Below, in pieces: positions 17,393-25,644 of a DNA stretch of 64,000 nt. The DNA is from Prolixibacteraceae bacterium (GTDB lineage Bacteria; Bacteroidota; Bacteroidia; Bacteroidales; Prolixibacteraceae), in the NCBI GenBank assembly GCA_019459485.1, contig JAIBEZ010000085.1, positions 1 through 64,000 of the forward strand, in the 5' to 3' direction. Under the pieces are notes generated by a model. It had not been told where the DNA came from, made no database searches, and saw nothing but the letters and a program-made list of their open reading frames with translations. Position numbers and translations under genes: made by a program. How positions within the stretch are numbered: the first letter of the stretch is position 1; the number at the start of each line of letters is the position of its first letter.

Positions 17393-19372
17393 ATGAAAAT
17401 GAAACGGATGTTAATAGCTGAAAAGAAACTGCTTTCGAAAAATGCAAATAACATCGTTAATTTTCTTTTTGCTTTTCTTCTTCTCATTTCCATTTCCTCT
17501 TTTGCCCAGATAAAACTACCAAAACTGGTGAGCGACGGAATGATTCTTCAGCGCGAAACTCCGGTGAAGATTTGGGGCTGGGCAAGTGCAGGAGAAAATA
17601 TAAAACTCAGTTTCAACAATCAGTCGTTCGAAACCGTAACTTCAGCAGAAGGAAATTGGCTGATTACCCTTCCGGCACAAAAAGCTGGCGGACCATTCGA
17701 AATAAAAATTACCGGCAGCAACCAAATTATCCTGAAGGACATTCTCTTTGGCGATGTTTGGCTGTGTTCAGGCCAGTCGAACATGGAAACGACCATGAGC
17801 CGGGTGTCTCCTCTTTACGAAAAGGAGATCGAAAACTGCACGAATCCCAACATCCGGCTATTTCAGGTTCCGGTGCGCTGGAATTATAACGAACCGCAAG
17901 AAGACATTCATGGCGGAAAATGGGAATCAACCAACCCGCAAAGCATATTAAAATACACGGCTGTGGGCTATTTCTTTGCCCGCGAACTCAATGCAAAATA
18001 CAACATTCCGATTGGGATTATCCAATGTGCCGCCGGTGGCTCATCTGCCGAAAGCTGGATCAGCGAAGAGTCGTTGAAAGCCTTCCCCGAACAGTACAAA
18101 ATTGCCAAACAGCTATCCGACACCACTTACATGCAAAATCTACTCTCTTCGGAAAAAGAGGGTCAATGGAAGTGGTTTGATGAGTTGGGGAAAAGCGATC
18201 TGGGAAGAAAGGGAATGCTCTGGTTAATTCCGCAACTTGACGATTCATCCTGGCCAACTTTGCAAATACCATCATCGTTTAGGGAAGCAGGCATGGATTT
18301 TAAAAGTGGCGCCGTCTGGTTTCGTAAGGAAATCGAACTGCCCGAAAGTTGTTCAGGAAAACAAGCCCTTCTTGAGCTTGGAACAATCGTTGACAGCGAT
18401 TCAGTTTTTATAAACGGGAAATTTGTAGGCACAACTGGCTACCAATATCCACCACGACGCTACAATGTTGCTTCCGGCATTTTGAAAGCTGGCAAGAACA
18501 ACATCACTGTGCGCGTAGTCAGCCAATCGGGTAACGGAGCTTTTATCAAGGAAAAACCTTACCAATTGACAGTTGAAGGACAAACCTTCGACCTGAAAGG
18601 AACCTGGAAATACAACATCGGAGCGAAATGTGGCCCCGGCCCAACGTCCACCTTTTTCCCCGGAAAGCCTCTTGGTTTGTACAATGCCATGCTATCGCCC
18701 ATCGTGAACTACACCCTGAAGGGGATGGTTTGGTACCAGGGCGAATCGAACGCTGAACGCGCCCACGAATACAAAACTGTTCTTTCCACCCTGATTGGCG
18801 AATGGCGCACACTCTGGGGACAAGGGAACCTTCCGTTCCTTTTTGTTCAGCTTCCCGACTTTATGGAACCTAAAAATGAACCTTCAGAAGGTGGTTGGGC
18901 AACGCTTCGTTATCAGCAACTGAAAACACTTTCAGTACCCAATACTGCGATGGCAGTTACCATTGGATTGGGCGAAAAGAACGACATTCACCCACTTCGT
19001 AAAAAAGAAGTTGGACAGCGCCTCGCACTGGCTGCTCAAAAGTTGGCTTACGGCGATAAAAAAGTGGTAGCTTCGGGACCAATTTATCAATCAATGAAAG
19101 TGAAAGTCAACAAAATAGAACTTGATTTTTCTGATTGCGGAAGCGGATTGATTACCAACGATGGTAAGGAGCTGAAACATTTTGCCATTGCCGGAGCCGA
19201 CAAAAAGTTTGTGTGGGCAAAAACAGAAATCAAAGGGAACAAAATAGTTGTATGGAACGAAGCGGTTTCAAAACCAGTGGTTGTTCGTTATGCCTGGGCC
19301 GATAATCCGGCAGGCGCCAACCTTTACAACAAAGAAGGATTGCCCGCTTCGCCGTTTACCACTGAACCTTAA
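17393..19372 (+). CDS. SGNH acetyl esterase, sialate O-acetylesterase/CE20-like
   Basis: An N-terminal signal region (LLLISISSFAQ) leads into a small beta domain. The SGNH fold then begins at WLCSGQSNMETT (nucleophile Ser, about residue 127). A jelly-roll module (about 285-400, AVWFRKEIELPES to NNITVRVV) is inserted before the fold resumes at MVWYQGESNAERAHEY (about 445); the catalytic Asp/His lie in NDIHPLRKKEVGQR (about 530). This split SGNH plus inserted beta-sandwich layout resembles CE20 acetylxylan esterases, although such genes are usually annotated as sialate O-acetylesterase. Given the locus, xylan deacetylation is the likelier role. It precedes GH2 by 20 nt. Confidence 0.85.
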   Translation: MKMKRMLIAEKKLLSKNANNIVNFLFAFLLLISISSFAQIKLPKLVSDGMILQRETPVKIWGWASAGENIKLSFNNQSFETVTSAEGNWLITLPAQKAGGPFEIKITGSNQIILKDILFGDVWLCSGQSNMETTMSRVSPLYEKEIENCTNPNIRLFQVPVRWNYNEPQEDIHGGKWESTNPQSILKYTAVGYFFARELNAKYNIPIGIIQCAAGGSSAESWISEESLKAFPEQYKIAKQLSDTTYMQNLLSSEKEGQWKWFDELGKSDLGRKGMLWLIPQLDDSSWPTLQIPSSFREAGMDFKSGAVWFRKEIELPESCSGKQALLELGTIVDSDSVFINGKFVGTTGYQYPPRRYNVASGILKAGKNNITVRVVSQSGNGAFIKEKPYQLTVEGQTFDLKGTWKYNIGAKCGPGPTSTFFPGKPLGLYNAMLSPIVNYTLKGMVWYQGESNAERAHEYKTVLSTLIGEWRTLWGQGNLPFLFVQLPDFMEPKNEPSEGGWATLRYQQLKTLSVPNTAMAVTIGLGEKNDIHPLRKKEVGQRLALAAQKLAYGDKKVVASGPIYQSMKVKVNKIELDFSDCGSGLITNDGKELKHFAIAGADKKFVWAKTEIKGNKIVVWNEAVSKPVVVRYAWADNPAGANLYNKEGLPASPFTTEP

Positions 19373-19392
19373 TTAACTGAATATTGCCGAAA

Positions 19393-22119
19393 ATGAAAAA
19401 CAAGAATATATTTTTCCTGATAAGCATAGTCAACCTTTTTGCGGTGACAACTTCATTTGCTCAATCAGGAAAATCTGAACGGGAGCGCATTTCCATCAAC
19501 GAAGGCTGGAGTTTTCACAAATACGAATCGGTAGCAAAAGCTGATGAACTGATTTACGATGTTCGCCCCGAAATTACCGACAATACTGACAACAAGGTCG
19601 CCGATGCAAAACCTACCGAAGCTGTTGAAGTAGAAGCTAAACAGGAAGTACTTAAACCCTGGATTCTTCCGTCTGGGAATGATTTTATCAAAGATCCGGC
19701 AAAAAGACATGCTCGTCCTGAAGGAAATCCCGGCGGTGATTTCCCTTTTGTACAGAATAATTTCGATGATCGTTCATGGGAAAAGGTAAATCTGCCGCAC
19801 GACTGGGCGATCAAAGGACCTTTTCAGAAAGGATGGAATTCGGAAGTTGGCGGAGGAATGGGCCGGTTACCCGCTAACGGAGTGGCCTGGTACAGGAAAA
19901 AACTCGATATCCCGGCTTCGGATGCAAGTAAATCCATCTTTCTCGATATTGACGGCGCCATGTCGTATGCCATTGTTTGGCTGAACGGACATTTGATAGG
20001 CGGCTGGCCATACGGCTACAATTCATTTCGGTTGGACTTGACTCCGTTCATTAAATTTGGCAGTGAAAACCAACTGGCCATCCGCATCGACAATCCCAAC
20101 CATTCTGCACGTTGGTATCCCGGTGCAGGACTTTACCGCAATGTTTGGCTGACCAAAACCAACCCGATCCATGTCGGACAATGGGGAACTTACGTGACCA
20201 CAAAAGATATTTCAAAGGAATCTGCTACAATCAATCTGACTATCAATCTCGATAACGATTCAAAAACGGATGAAACAGTTGAGGTTTCAACTTCTATTTT
20301 TGCGTTGGATGCAAAAGGAAACAAAACCGGAAAAGCGGTTGCCAGCTTTTCAACACTGAAATCAAAAGTTGTTGCCGAAGGAAGCGCCAAGCTTGAAAAC
20401 TCGGTAACGATCAAAAAACCCAAACTTTGGGGGCCGCCACCAACTCAGCAACCGAATCTTTACTTAGCCGAAACTACTTTGTCAGAAAACGGCAAAATTA
20501 TCGACACCTACGAAACACGGTTTGGAATCAGGTCAGTAGAATTTAATCCCGATAAAGGAATATTTGTCAACGGTGAACACATTAAAATACAAGGGGTCAA
20601 CCAACACCATGATCTGGGCGCTTTGGGTTCTGCATTCAATACCCGTGCAGCCGAACGCCAGTTGGAGATCTTACGAGAAATGGGCTGCAATGCCATCCGT
20701 ATGGCTCACAATCCGCCAGCGCCTGAGCTGCTCGAATTAACCGACAGAATGGGTTTTCTGGTAATCGACGAGATTTTTGATTCATGGGAGCGGAAAAAGA
20801 CGCCGCACGATTTCCACCTGATTTTTCCCGACTGGTCGGAAGCCGATACGCGCGCTTTTATTCGTCGCGACAGGAATTGTCCTTCAGTAATGATGTGGAG
20901 TTTTGGAAATGAAGTGGGCGAACAATACACCGACAAAGAAGGCGCTGCCGTAGCCAAACGGTTATCCGATTTTGTGAAGGAAGAAGACCCAACTCGGCCA
21001 ACCACCCTTGCCATGAATTTTGCAAAACCGGACATGCCTTTACCTCAGGTTCCCGACGTAATCGGATTGAATTATCAGGGTGAAGGAATTCGTCAGGATC
21101 CTGAATTTGAAGGAACTGATCGTATCCGCACTGTTCCGCAATACGAAGCTTTTCATACGAAATTCCCAAATAAAGTAATTTATAGCGCTGAAACTGCATC
21201 TGCTTTCAGTAGTCGTGGCATCTATCTGTTCCCGGTAACAAAAGCAAATAGTTCTCCGGTGCGCGATGGCCGTGGTGGCGACTCAAAGATTTGTCAGGTT
21301 AGCTCGTACGAACTCCATGCAGTTGACTTTGGATCTTCTGCTGATAAAGTTTTTGGTTCACTCGACCGGCATCCTTTTGTAGCTGGCGAGTTTGTTTGGA
21401 ACGGATTTGATTACATCGGCGAACCCACTCCTTATTATGAAGCACGAAGCTCCTATTCGGGAATGATCGATCTGGCAGGTTTCAAAAAAGACCGGTTTTA
21501 TCTTTATCAATCGCGCTGGCGTCCTGAACTGCCCATGGCTCATATTCTTCCACACTGGAATTGGCCGGAACGCGTTGGAGAAGTCACTCCGGTGCATGTA
21601 TTTACTTCGGGCGACGGAGCTGAATTATTCCTGAATGGCAAATCATTGGGGAAAAAGAAAAAAGGAGCATACGAATACCGTTTGCGTTGGGACAATGTAA
21701 AATACGAACCGGGTGAACTGAAGGTAATCGCTTATAAAAACGGTAAAAAGTGGTCTGAAGAAATTGTGAAAACTACCGGAGAAGCATCGCAACTTCAGGC
21801 CACAGCCGACCGTAGCCAAATTGTTGCTGACGGAAAAGATTTGGCCTTCATCACTATACAAATAACCGATAAAGATGGATTGATGGTACCGCGATCAAAC
21901 AACCGAATTGAATTCAGTATTGAAGGTCCGGGCGAAATTGTGGCCACTGATAATGGCGATTCGTATAATCTGGAATCCTTCGCGTCACACCAACGTGAAG
22001 CATTTAACGGATTGGCACTGGTAATTGTAAGGGCAAAATCCGGAGAAAAAGGGACAATAACCGTTAAGGCGAAAACATCAGGATTGAAAGAAGCGCAGAT
22101 TAAAGTTCAAAGTAGATAA
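19393..22119 (+). CDS. GH2 family glycoside hydrolase (beta-galactosidase-like)
   Basis: The track opens at TTG 19384; ATG 19393 gives a clean signal peptide ending near TSFAQ. A family-specific N-terminal insert (DVRPEITDNTDNKVADAKPT) precedes the sugar-binding jelly roll (VNLPHDWAIKGPF), the Ig-like domain, the TIM barrel and C-terminal beta domains. The general acid/base Glu is in MWSFGNEVGEQY (about 505) and the nucleophile in VAGEFVWNGFDYIGEP (about 664). GH2 includes beta-galactosidases, glucuronidases and mannosidases; the exact activity here cannot be read from sequence. In this locus it may remove a terminal side-chain sugar. It is likely co-transcribed with the CE20-like gene. Confidence 0.9.
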   Translation: MKNKNIFFLISIVNLFAVTTSFAQSGKSERERISINEGWSFHKYESVAKADELIYDVRPEITDNTDNKVADAKPTEAVEVEAKQEVLKPWILPSGNDFIKDPAKRHARPEGNPGGDFPFVQNNFDDRSWEKVNLPHDWAIKGPFQKGWNSEVGGGMGRLPANGVAWYRKKLDIPASDASKSIFLDIDGAMSYAIVWLNGHLIGGWPYGYNSFRLDLTPFIKFGSENQLAIRIDNPNHSARWYPGAGLYRNVWLTKTNPIHVGQWGTYVTTKDISKESATINLTINLDNDSKTDETVEVSTSIFALDAKGNKTGKAVASFSTLKSKVVAEGSAKLENSVTIKKPKLWGPPPTQQPNLYLAETTLSENGKIIDTYETRFGIRSVEFNPDKGIFVNGEHIKIQGVNQHHDLGALGSAFNTRAAERQLEILREMGCNAIRMAHNPPAPELLELTDRMGFLVIDEIFDSWERKKTPHDFHLIFPDWSEADTRAFIRRDRNCPSVMMWSFGNEVGEQYTDKEGAAVAKRLSDFVKEEDPTRPTTLAMNFAKPDMPLPQVPDVIGLNYQGEGIRQDPEFEGTDRIRTVPQYEAFHTKFPNKVIYSAETASAFSSRGIYLFPVTKANSSPVRDGRGGDSKICQVSSYELHAVDFGSSADKVFGSLDRHPFVAGEFVWNGFDYIGEPTPYYEARSSYSGMIDLAGFKKDRFYLYQSRWRPELPMAHILPHWNWPERVGEVTPVHVFTSGDGAELFLNGKSLGKKKKGAYEYRLRWDNVKYEPGELKVIAYKNGKKWSEEIVKTTGEASQLQATADRSQIVADGKDLAFITIQITDKDGLMVPRSNNRIEFSIEGPGEIVATDNGDSYNLESFASHQREAFNGLALVIVRAKSGEKGTITVKAKTSGLKEAQIKVQSR

Positions 22120-22191
22120 ATGGAGAAATTGAAAATCAGGCCAATATAGAAGCAAATCTGGAATTCTTAATTTCAAATCCACTAAACTGAA

Positions 22192-22375
22192 AAAGGTGCA
22201 GCGCACCGTAATATTTTTAATAATGGCTAACACATACACACAATGTTATTTTCAGCTCGTATTTGCTGTTAAAAACAGGGATGCCCTGATAAAAAATTTA
22301 ATTCAAGGATGAATATGTATTCGAATTTTTCGATGATGTGCGGTGGGAATAAATATTTCGGTGCGCTGCACCTTT
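22192..22375. mobile_element. Miniature IS200-like element (REP/MITE-type) with inverted ends
   Basis: The element is bounded by 25-bp inverted ends, 22192-22216 and 22351-22375, identical at 24 of 25 positions. Each end holds its own palindrome: GGTGCAGCGCACC on the left and GGTGCGCTGCACC on the right. The interior holds both termini of an IS200/REP-associated transposase ORF. It lies between GH2 and CE15 in a 368-nt gap that contains no other gene. Loss of the catalytic middle means it could move only with help in trans. Confidence 0.75.
22223..22352 (+). pseudogene. Internally deleted IS200/REP-associated Y1 transposase remnant
   Basis: From ATG 22223 the frame reads MANTYTQCYFQLVFAVKNRD, the characteristic start of Bacteroidota IS200-like transposases, but stops after 29 codons (22312). 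In another frame, 22302-22352 reads FKDEYVFEFFDDVRWE then stop, resembling the family's C-terminus. The HUH motif, the catalytic Tyr and about 100 residues between are missing. The join lies near 22285-22300. Confidence 0.75.
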
Positions 22376-22410
22376 CCCCGCTTTCAATCGGCTTTTTGCT
22401 ACAAATATTT

Positions 22411-22425
22411 GGCGGCTCTGCCGCT
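22411..22425. repeat. Second REP-like hairpin upstream of CE15
   Basis: GCGGC (22412-22416) and GCCGC (22420-22424) flank a TCT loop, 36 nt beyond the miniature element and 63 nt before the CE15 start. It is a short GC-rich palindrome in AT-rich flanking sequence, typical of REP hairpins, and may be the end of another decayed element. Confidence 0.45.
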
Positions 22426-22487
22426 ACCTACCAGAAATGAAGGGTATTGCAGAAGAGATTTTAAACTGAACCAATAACAATAGCTTA

Positions 22488-23741
22488 ATGAAAACAAAAG
22501 TGAGAATAAAAATAATTTCTTTGCTGCTTCTGTCAAGTACATTTCTGACAGTCAATTCTTTTGCTCAGAAAATTCCACTTGTTTATAAAGTTGAGAACAC
22601 TGGGGCGAAATTTCCGAAACCGGTTTTACCCACGATAGATCAACTTCCAGTCATTGAGCCCCTGACCGATCCGTTCACATGGTCTGATGGAAAGGGGCGA
22701 TCAACCAAATTCAAAAACTGGAGTCGCCGCCGTGCCGAGATTGGCGCTGAAATACAGCATTACGAGATCGGCAAAAAGCCTAATCGTCCGGATACCATAA
22801 CTGCCAGCTATTCCGGAGACACACTCAAGGTGCATATTACCGAGAACGGGAAAACGCTCACACTGACTTCACGAATTACTCTTCCTGAAGGGAAAGGTCC
22901 ATTCCCGGCAGTGATCGGGATTGGTCGTGGTTCGGGCAGTTTGCCGGCAGAAATATTTGCCAGCCGCGGCATCGCGCAAATCCCTTTTAATTTCACACAG
23001 GTAATGGCTCATAACCAGAAACGGGGAAATGAACCGATCAATCAGCTTTATCCTGAGCTCGTTTCAATGGGAGCTTACTCCGCCTGGTCGTGGGGAGTAA
23101 GCCGACTGATTGATGGCCTGGAGCTGGTTTCGAAAGAACTTCCCATCGATTTAAAAAATCTGGCGGTAACCGGTTGCTCTTTCGCCGGAAAAATGGCGCT
23201 TTTTGCAGCAGCATTCGATGAACGAATCGCGCTGACAATTGCCCAGGAATCCGGTGGCGGTGGGGCTGCTGCCTGGCGCGTTTCACAGTCGTTGCCTGTT
23301 AAAGTGGAAACGCTGGGCGCTACCAGTCATGTCTGGTTTATGGAAAGCATGTTTCAATTTGCAGATAAGAATGTTGCGAAACTGCCGTACGATCATCACG
23401 AATTAATGGCTATGATAGCGCCCCGTGCATTATTGGTCCTTGGAAACCCTGACTTTGAGTGGCTTGCCGATGAATCGGGCTATGTATCCTGTCGGGCGGC
23501 ACACGAAGTCTGGAAAACTTTTGGCATACCCGATCGCTTTGGTTTTTCGATTGTGGCCGGGCATGGACACTGTCAACTCCCCAAAAGTCAATATCCGGAA
23601 GTGGAAGCTTTTGTGGAAAAGTTCCTTCTTGGAAATACATCCGCAAATACAAACGTCACGATCAGTCCCTATCCACAAGTTGACTATTCCCGTTGGTTTG
23701 ATTGGTGGGGAAAGGGAAAACCAGCGTTCAAGAAAAATTAA
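22488..23741 (+). CDS. CE15 glucuronoyl methylesterase
   Basis: A signal peptide ends near VNSFAQ (about residue 26). The alpha/beta-hydrolase carries the CE15 nucleophile motif as GCSFAGK (Ser at about 229; family form GCSxxGK), the acidic residue region QESGGGGAAAWR (about 253) and the catalytic His in AGHGHCQLP (about 358). CE15 enzymes hydrolyse ester bonds between 4-O-methylglucuronic acid of xylan and lignin alcohols, complementing GH115. The Arg commonly following Ser in the motif is Phe here. There is no T9SS tail. The gene stands alone, 368 nt after GH2 and 241 nt before CE6, each gap holding a palindrome-bounded element. Confidence 0.9.
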   Translation: MKTKVRIKIISLLLLSSTFLTVNSFAQKIPLVYKVENTGAKFPKPVLPTIDQLPVIEPLTDPFTWSDGKGRSTKFKNWSRRRAEIGAEIQHYEIGKKPNRPDTITASYSGDTLKVHITENGKTLTLTSRITLPEGKGPFPAVIGIGRGSGSLPAEIFASRGIAQIPFNFTQVMAHNQKRGNEPINQLYPELVSMGAYSAWSWGVSRLIDGLELVSKELPIDLKNLAVTGCSFAGKMALFAAAFDERIALTIAQESGGGGAAAWRVSQSLPVKVETLGATSHVWFMESMFQFADKNVAKLPYDHHELMAMIAPRALLVLGNPDFEWLADESGYVSCRAAHEVWKTFGIPDRFGFSIVAGHGHCQLPKSQYPEVEAFVEKFLLGNTSANTNVTISPYPQVDYSRWFDWWGKGKPAFKKN

Positions 23742-23764
23742 TGAGTATTCGATTGTGTACCGAA

Positions 23765-23903
23765 GATATCCTTTGCCGTCAGCTTCAGCTGACGGATCAA
23801 ATGTTGAGCGAAGCTAATGGCTTTAGCCACAGCCTTTAGGGCTAAAACCCAGATCTCGCATCTTCATTTTACCCGTTGACTGAAGTCAACGGCAAAGGAT
23901 ATC
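23765..23903. mobile_element. Miniature palindrome-ended element downstream of CE15
   Basis: Two 31-bp inverted ends (23765-23795 and 23873-23903) begin with identical GATATCCTTTGCCGT and each fold into an internal 9-bp hairpin: CCGTCAGCT/AGCTGACGG on the left and CCGTTGACT/AGTCAACGG on the right. They differ at six positions, and all six are paired changes that keep both hairpins. Between them lies another palindrome, TGGCTTTAGCCA (23818-23829). There is no coding capacity. The structure fits a REP/BIME or IS200-derived miniature element. Confidence 0.7.
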
Positions 23904-23982
23904 GCCTCAACATTAAACTGTTTAGGTAAATAAACGGATATTCAAAAAAAAATAACTGATAAGAGCTTACAATTAAAGTGGT

Positions 23983-25626
23983 ATGAAAAAGCAAAAAAAA
24001 TATACAAGTTTATTGATCGGATTGATCCTGTTGGGCATGAATGCTTTTTCACAAGATCCTGATTTTCACATTTATCTGTGTTTTGGTCAGTCGAACATGG
24101 AGGGAGCAGGTGCAATTGAAACGGTTGACAAGACCGTTGACAGTCGTTTCAAAGTTATGGAAGCTGTTGACTGTTCAAATCTGGGAAGAACAAAAGGGAA
24201 ATGGTACACCGCCGTTCCGCCTTTAACCCGATGCGGGACAGGTCTCTCACCTGTCGATTATTTTGGCAGAACGATGATTGCAAACCTTCCAACCAACGTT
24301 AAAGTCGGAGTAATCAATGTTTCTGTGGGCGGTTGCAAAATCGAACTGTTCGATAAAATCAATTATACGACATATGTTTCATCAATCACAGAAACATGGC
24401 TGAAAAATATTATTGCCGAATACAATGGAAACCCTTACGGGCGTTTGGTTGAGATGGCTAAACTTGCCCAGAAAGACGGAGTAATTAAGGGCATTCTGTT
24501 GCATCAGGGCGAATCAAATACGGGCGACAGCCAATGGCCTGCAAAAGTCAAGGGAGTTTACAACAACCTGATAACCGATCTGGGGCTTGACCCCACCAAA
24601 GTGCCGCTGCTTGCCGGTGAAGTCGTACATGCCGATCAGGGTGGCATTTGTGCAAGCATGAATTCGATCATCGCAAAATTACCCCAAACACTTCCCAATT
24701 CTTATGTCATTTCTTCGAGCAAGTGCACCGATCAGGCCGACAATCTGCATTTCAATTCGGCAGGTTACAGAAAATTTGGAACGCGTTATGCAATTAAAAT
24801 GCTTTCATTGATGGGCTATGATGTAGAGGAACCTATTGATCCGATAATTCCGGTCACTCCTCCTGATCCAAAGGGAACCGAGTCGTTTTGGTTTGAAGCT
24901 GAACGTTTTGTAACGCCAACTGCCGGTACAAATTTCAATATTGTAAAAGATGCCTTGGCTTCAAATGAAAAATCCATAACCGTTCAGGCTGGTGTACAAG
25001 CTCTTACAACAGCTCCTTCCGTTAGTGAAGGAATAATCACAATCTCTTTTACAGCATCTAAGGATACCACCTACAATCTGTTTCTGCGCTTAAATTGTCC
25101 ATCGACCGATGACGATTCATTTTGGATGAAATTAGACAATGGTGCGTTTGTCGCATGTAACGGTTTAACCACAAGCGGATGGGCATGGTTAAAAATAACC
25201 AGTTTTGTTCTGAAAAAAGGTCAGCATAAAATCACTATTGGCTATCGCGAGGATGGGGCGATGCTTGATAAAATATGTATTTCAAGTTATGGGACTATTC
25301 CCACTGGAATTGGTGAGAAAGATGATTTAGCGGTTGGGTTGAATTCGATAAGTACAATGGATGGTTATACATTGGAACAAAACTTTCCAAACCCGTTTAA
25401 TGGGAAAACCAACATTTCATTTGAGATTCCAAACAACACCTTTGTTTCGCTGAAAGTCTATAATTTGCTTGGAACTGAAATTGGAGAAATAGCTGGAAAA
25501 GAATACACTTCAGGAAAACATACGGCAGAATTTGATTCTAAAAACCTTGCCGAAGGAATTTATATTTACACGATTAAGGCCGGTAAGTTTTCGGCTAGTC
25601 AAAAGATGATTTTACAAGGCGAATAG
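23983..25626 (+). CDS. CE6 acetylxylan esterase with CBM-like module and T9SS tail
   Basis: A signal peptide (about 1-23, ending MNAFSQ) is followed by an SGNH CE6-type domain: FGQSNMEGAG (Ser, about 35), the internal LHQGESN and the Asp/His pair in ADNLHFNSAGYRKFG (about 253). After a proline-rich linker, a beta-sandwich module (about 300-440, FWFEAERFVTPT to REDGAMLDKICI) closely resembles one in the next gene. A T9SS type A sorting domain (NFPNPFNGKTNISFEI to SASQKMILQGE) ends the protein. It should be secreted or surface-attached and remove acetyl groups from xylan. It is the first gene of a five-gene run with gaps of at most 18 nt. Confidence 0.9.
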   Translation: MKKQKKYTSLLIGLILLGMNAFSQDPDFHIYLCFGQSNMEGAGAIETVDKTVDSRFKVMEAVDCSNLGRTKGKWYTAVPPLTRCGTGLSPVDYFGRTMIANLPTNVKVGVINVSVGGCKIELFDKINYTTYVSSITETWLKNIIAEYNGNPYGRLVEMAKLAQKDGVIKGILLHQGESNTGDSQWPAKVKGVYNNLITDLGLDPTKVPLLAGEVVHADQGGICASMNSIIAKLPQTLPNSYVISSSKCTDQADNLHFNSAGYRKFGTRYAIKMLSLMGYDVEEPIDPIIPVTPPDPKGTESFWFEAERFVTPTAGTNFNIVKDALASNEKSITVQAGVQALTTAPSVSEGIITISFTASKDTTYNLFLRLNCPSTDDDSFWMKLDNGAFVACNGLTTSGWAWLKITSFVLKKGQHKITIGYREDGAMLDKICISSYGTIPTGIGEKDDLAVGLNSISTMDGYTLEQNFPNPFNGKTNISFEIPNNTFVSLKVYNLLGTEIGEIAGKEYTSGKHTAEFDSKNLAEGIYIYTIKAGKFSASQKMILQGE

Positions 25627-25644
25627 AAAATATTAGTGCTTATT

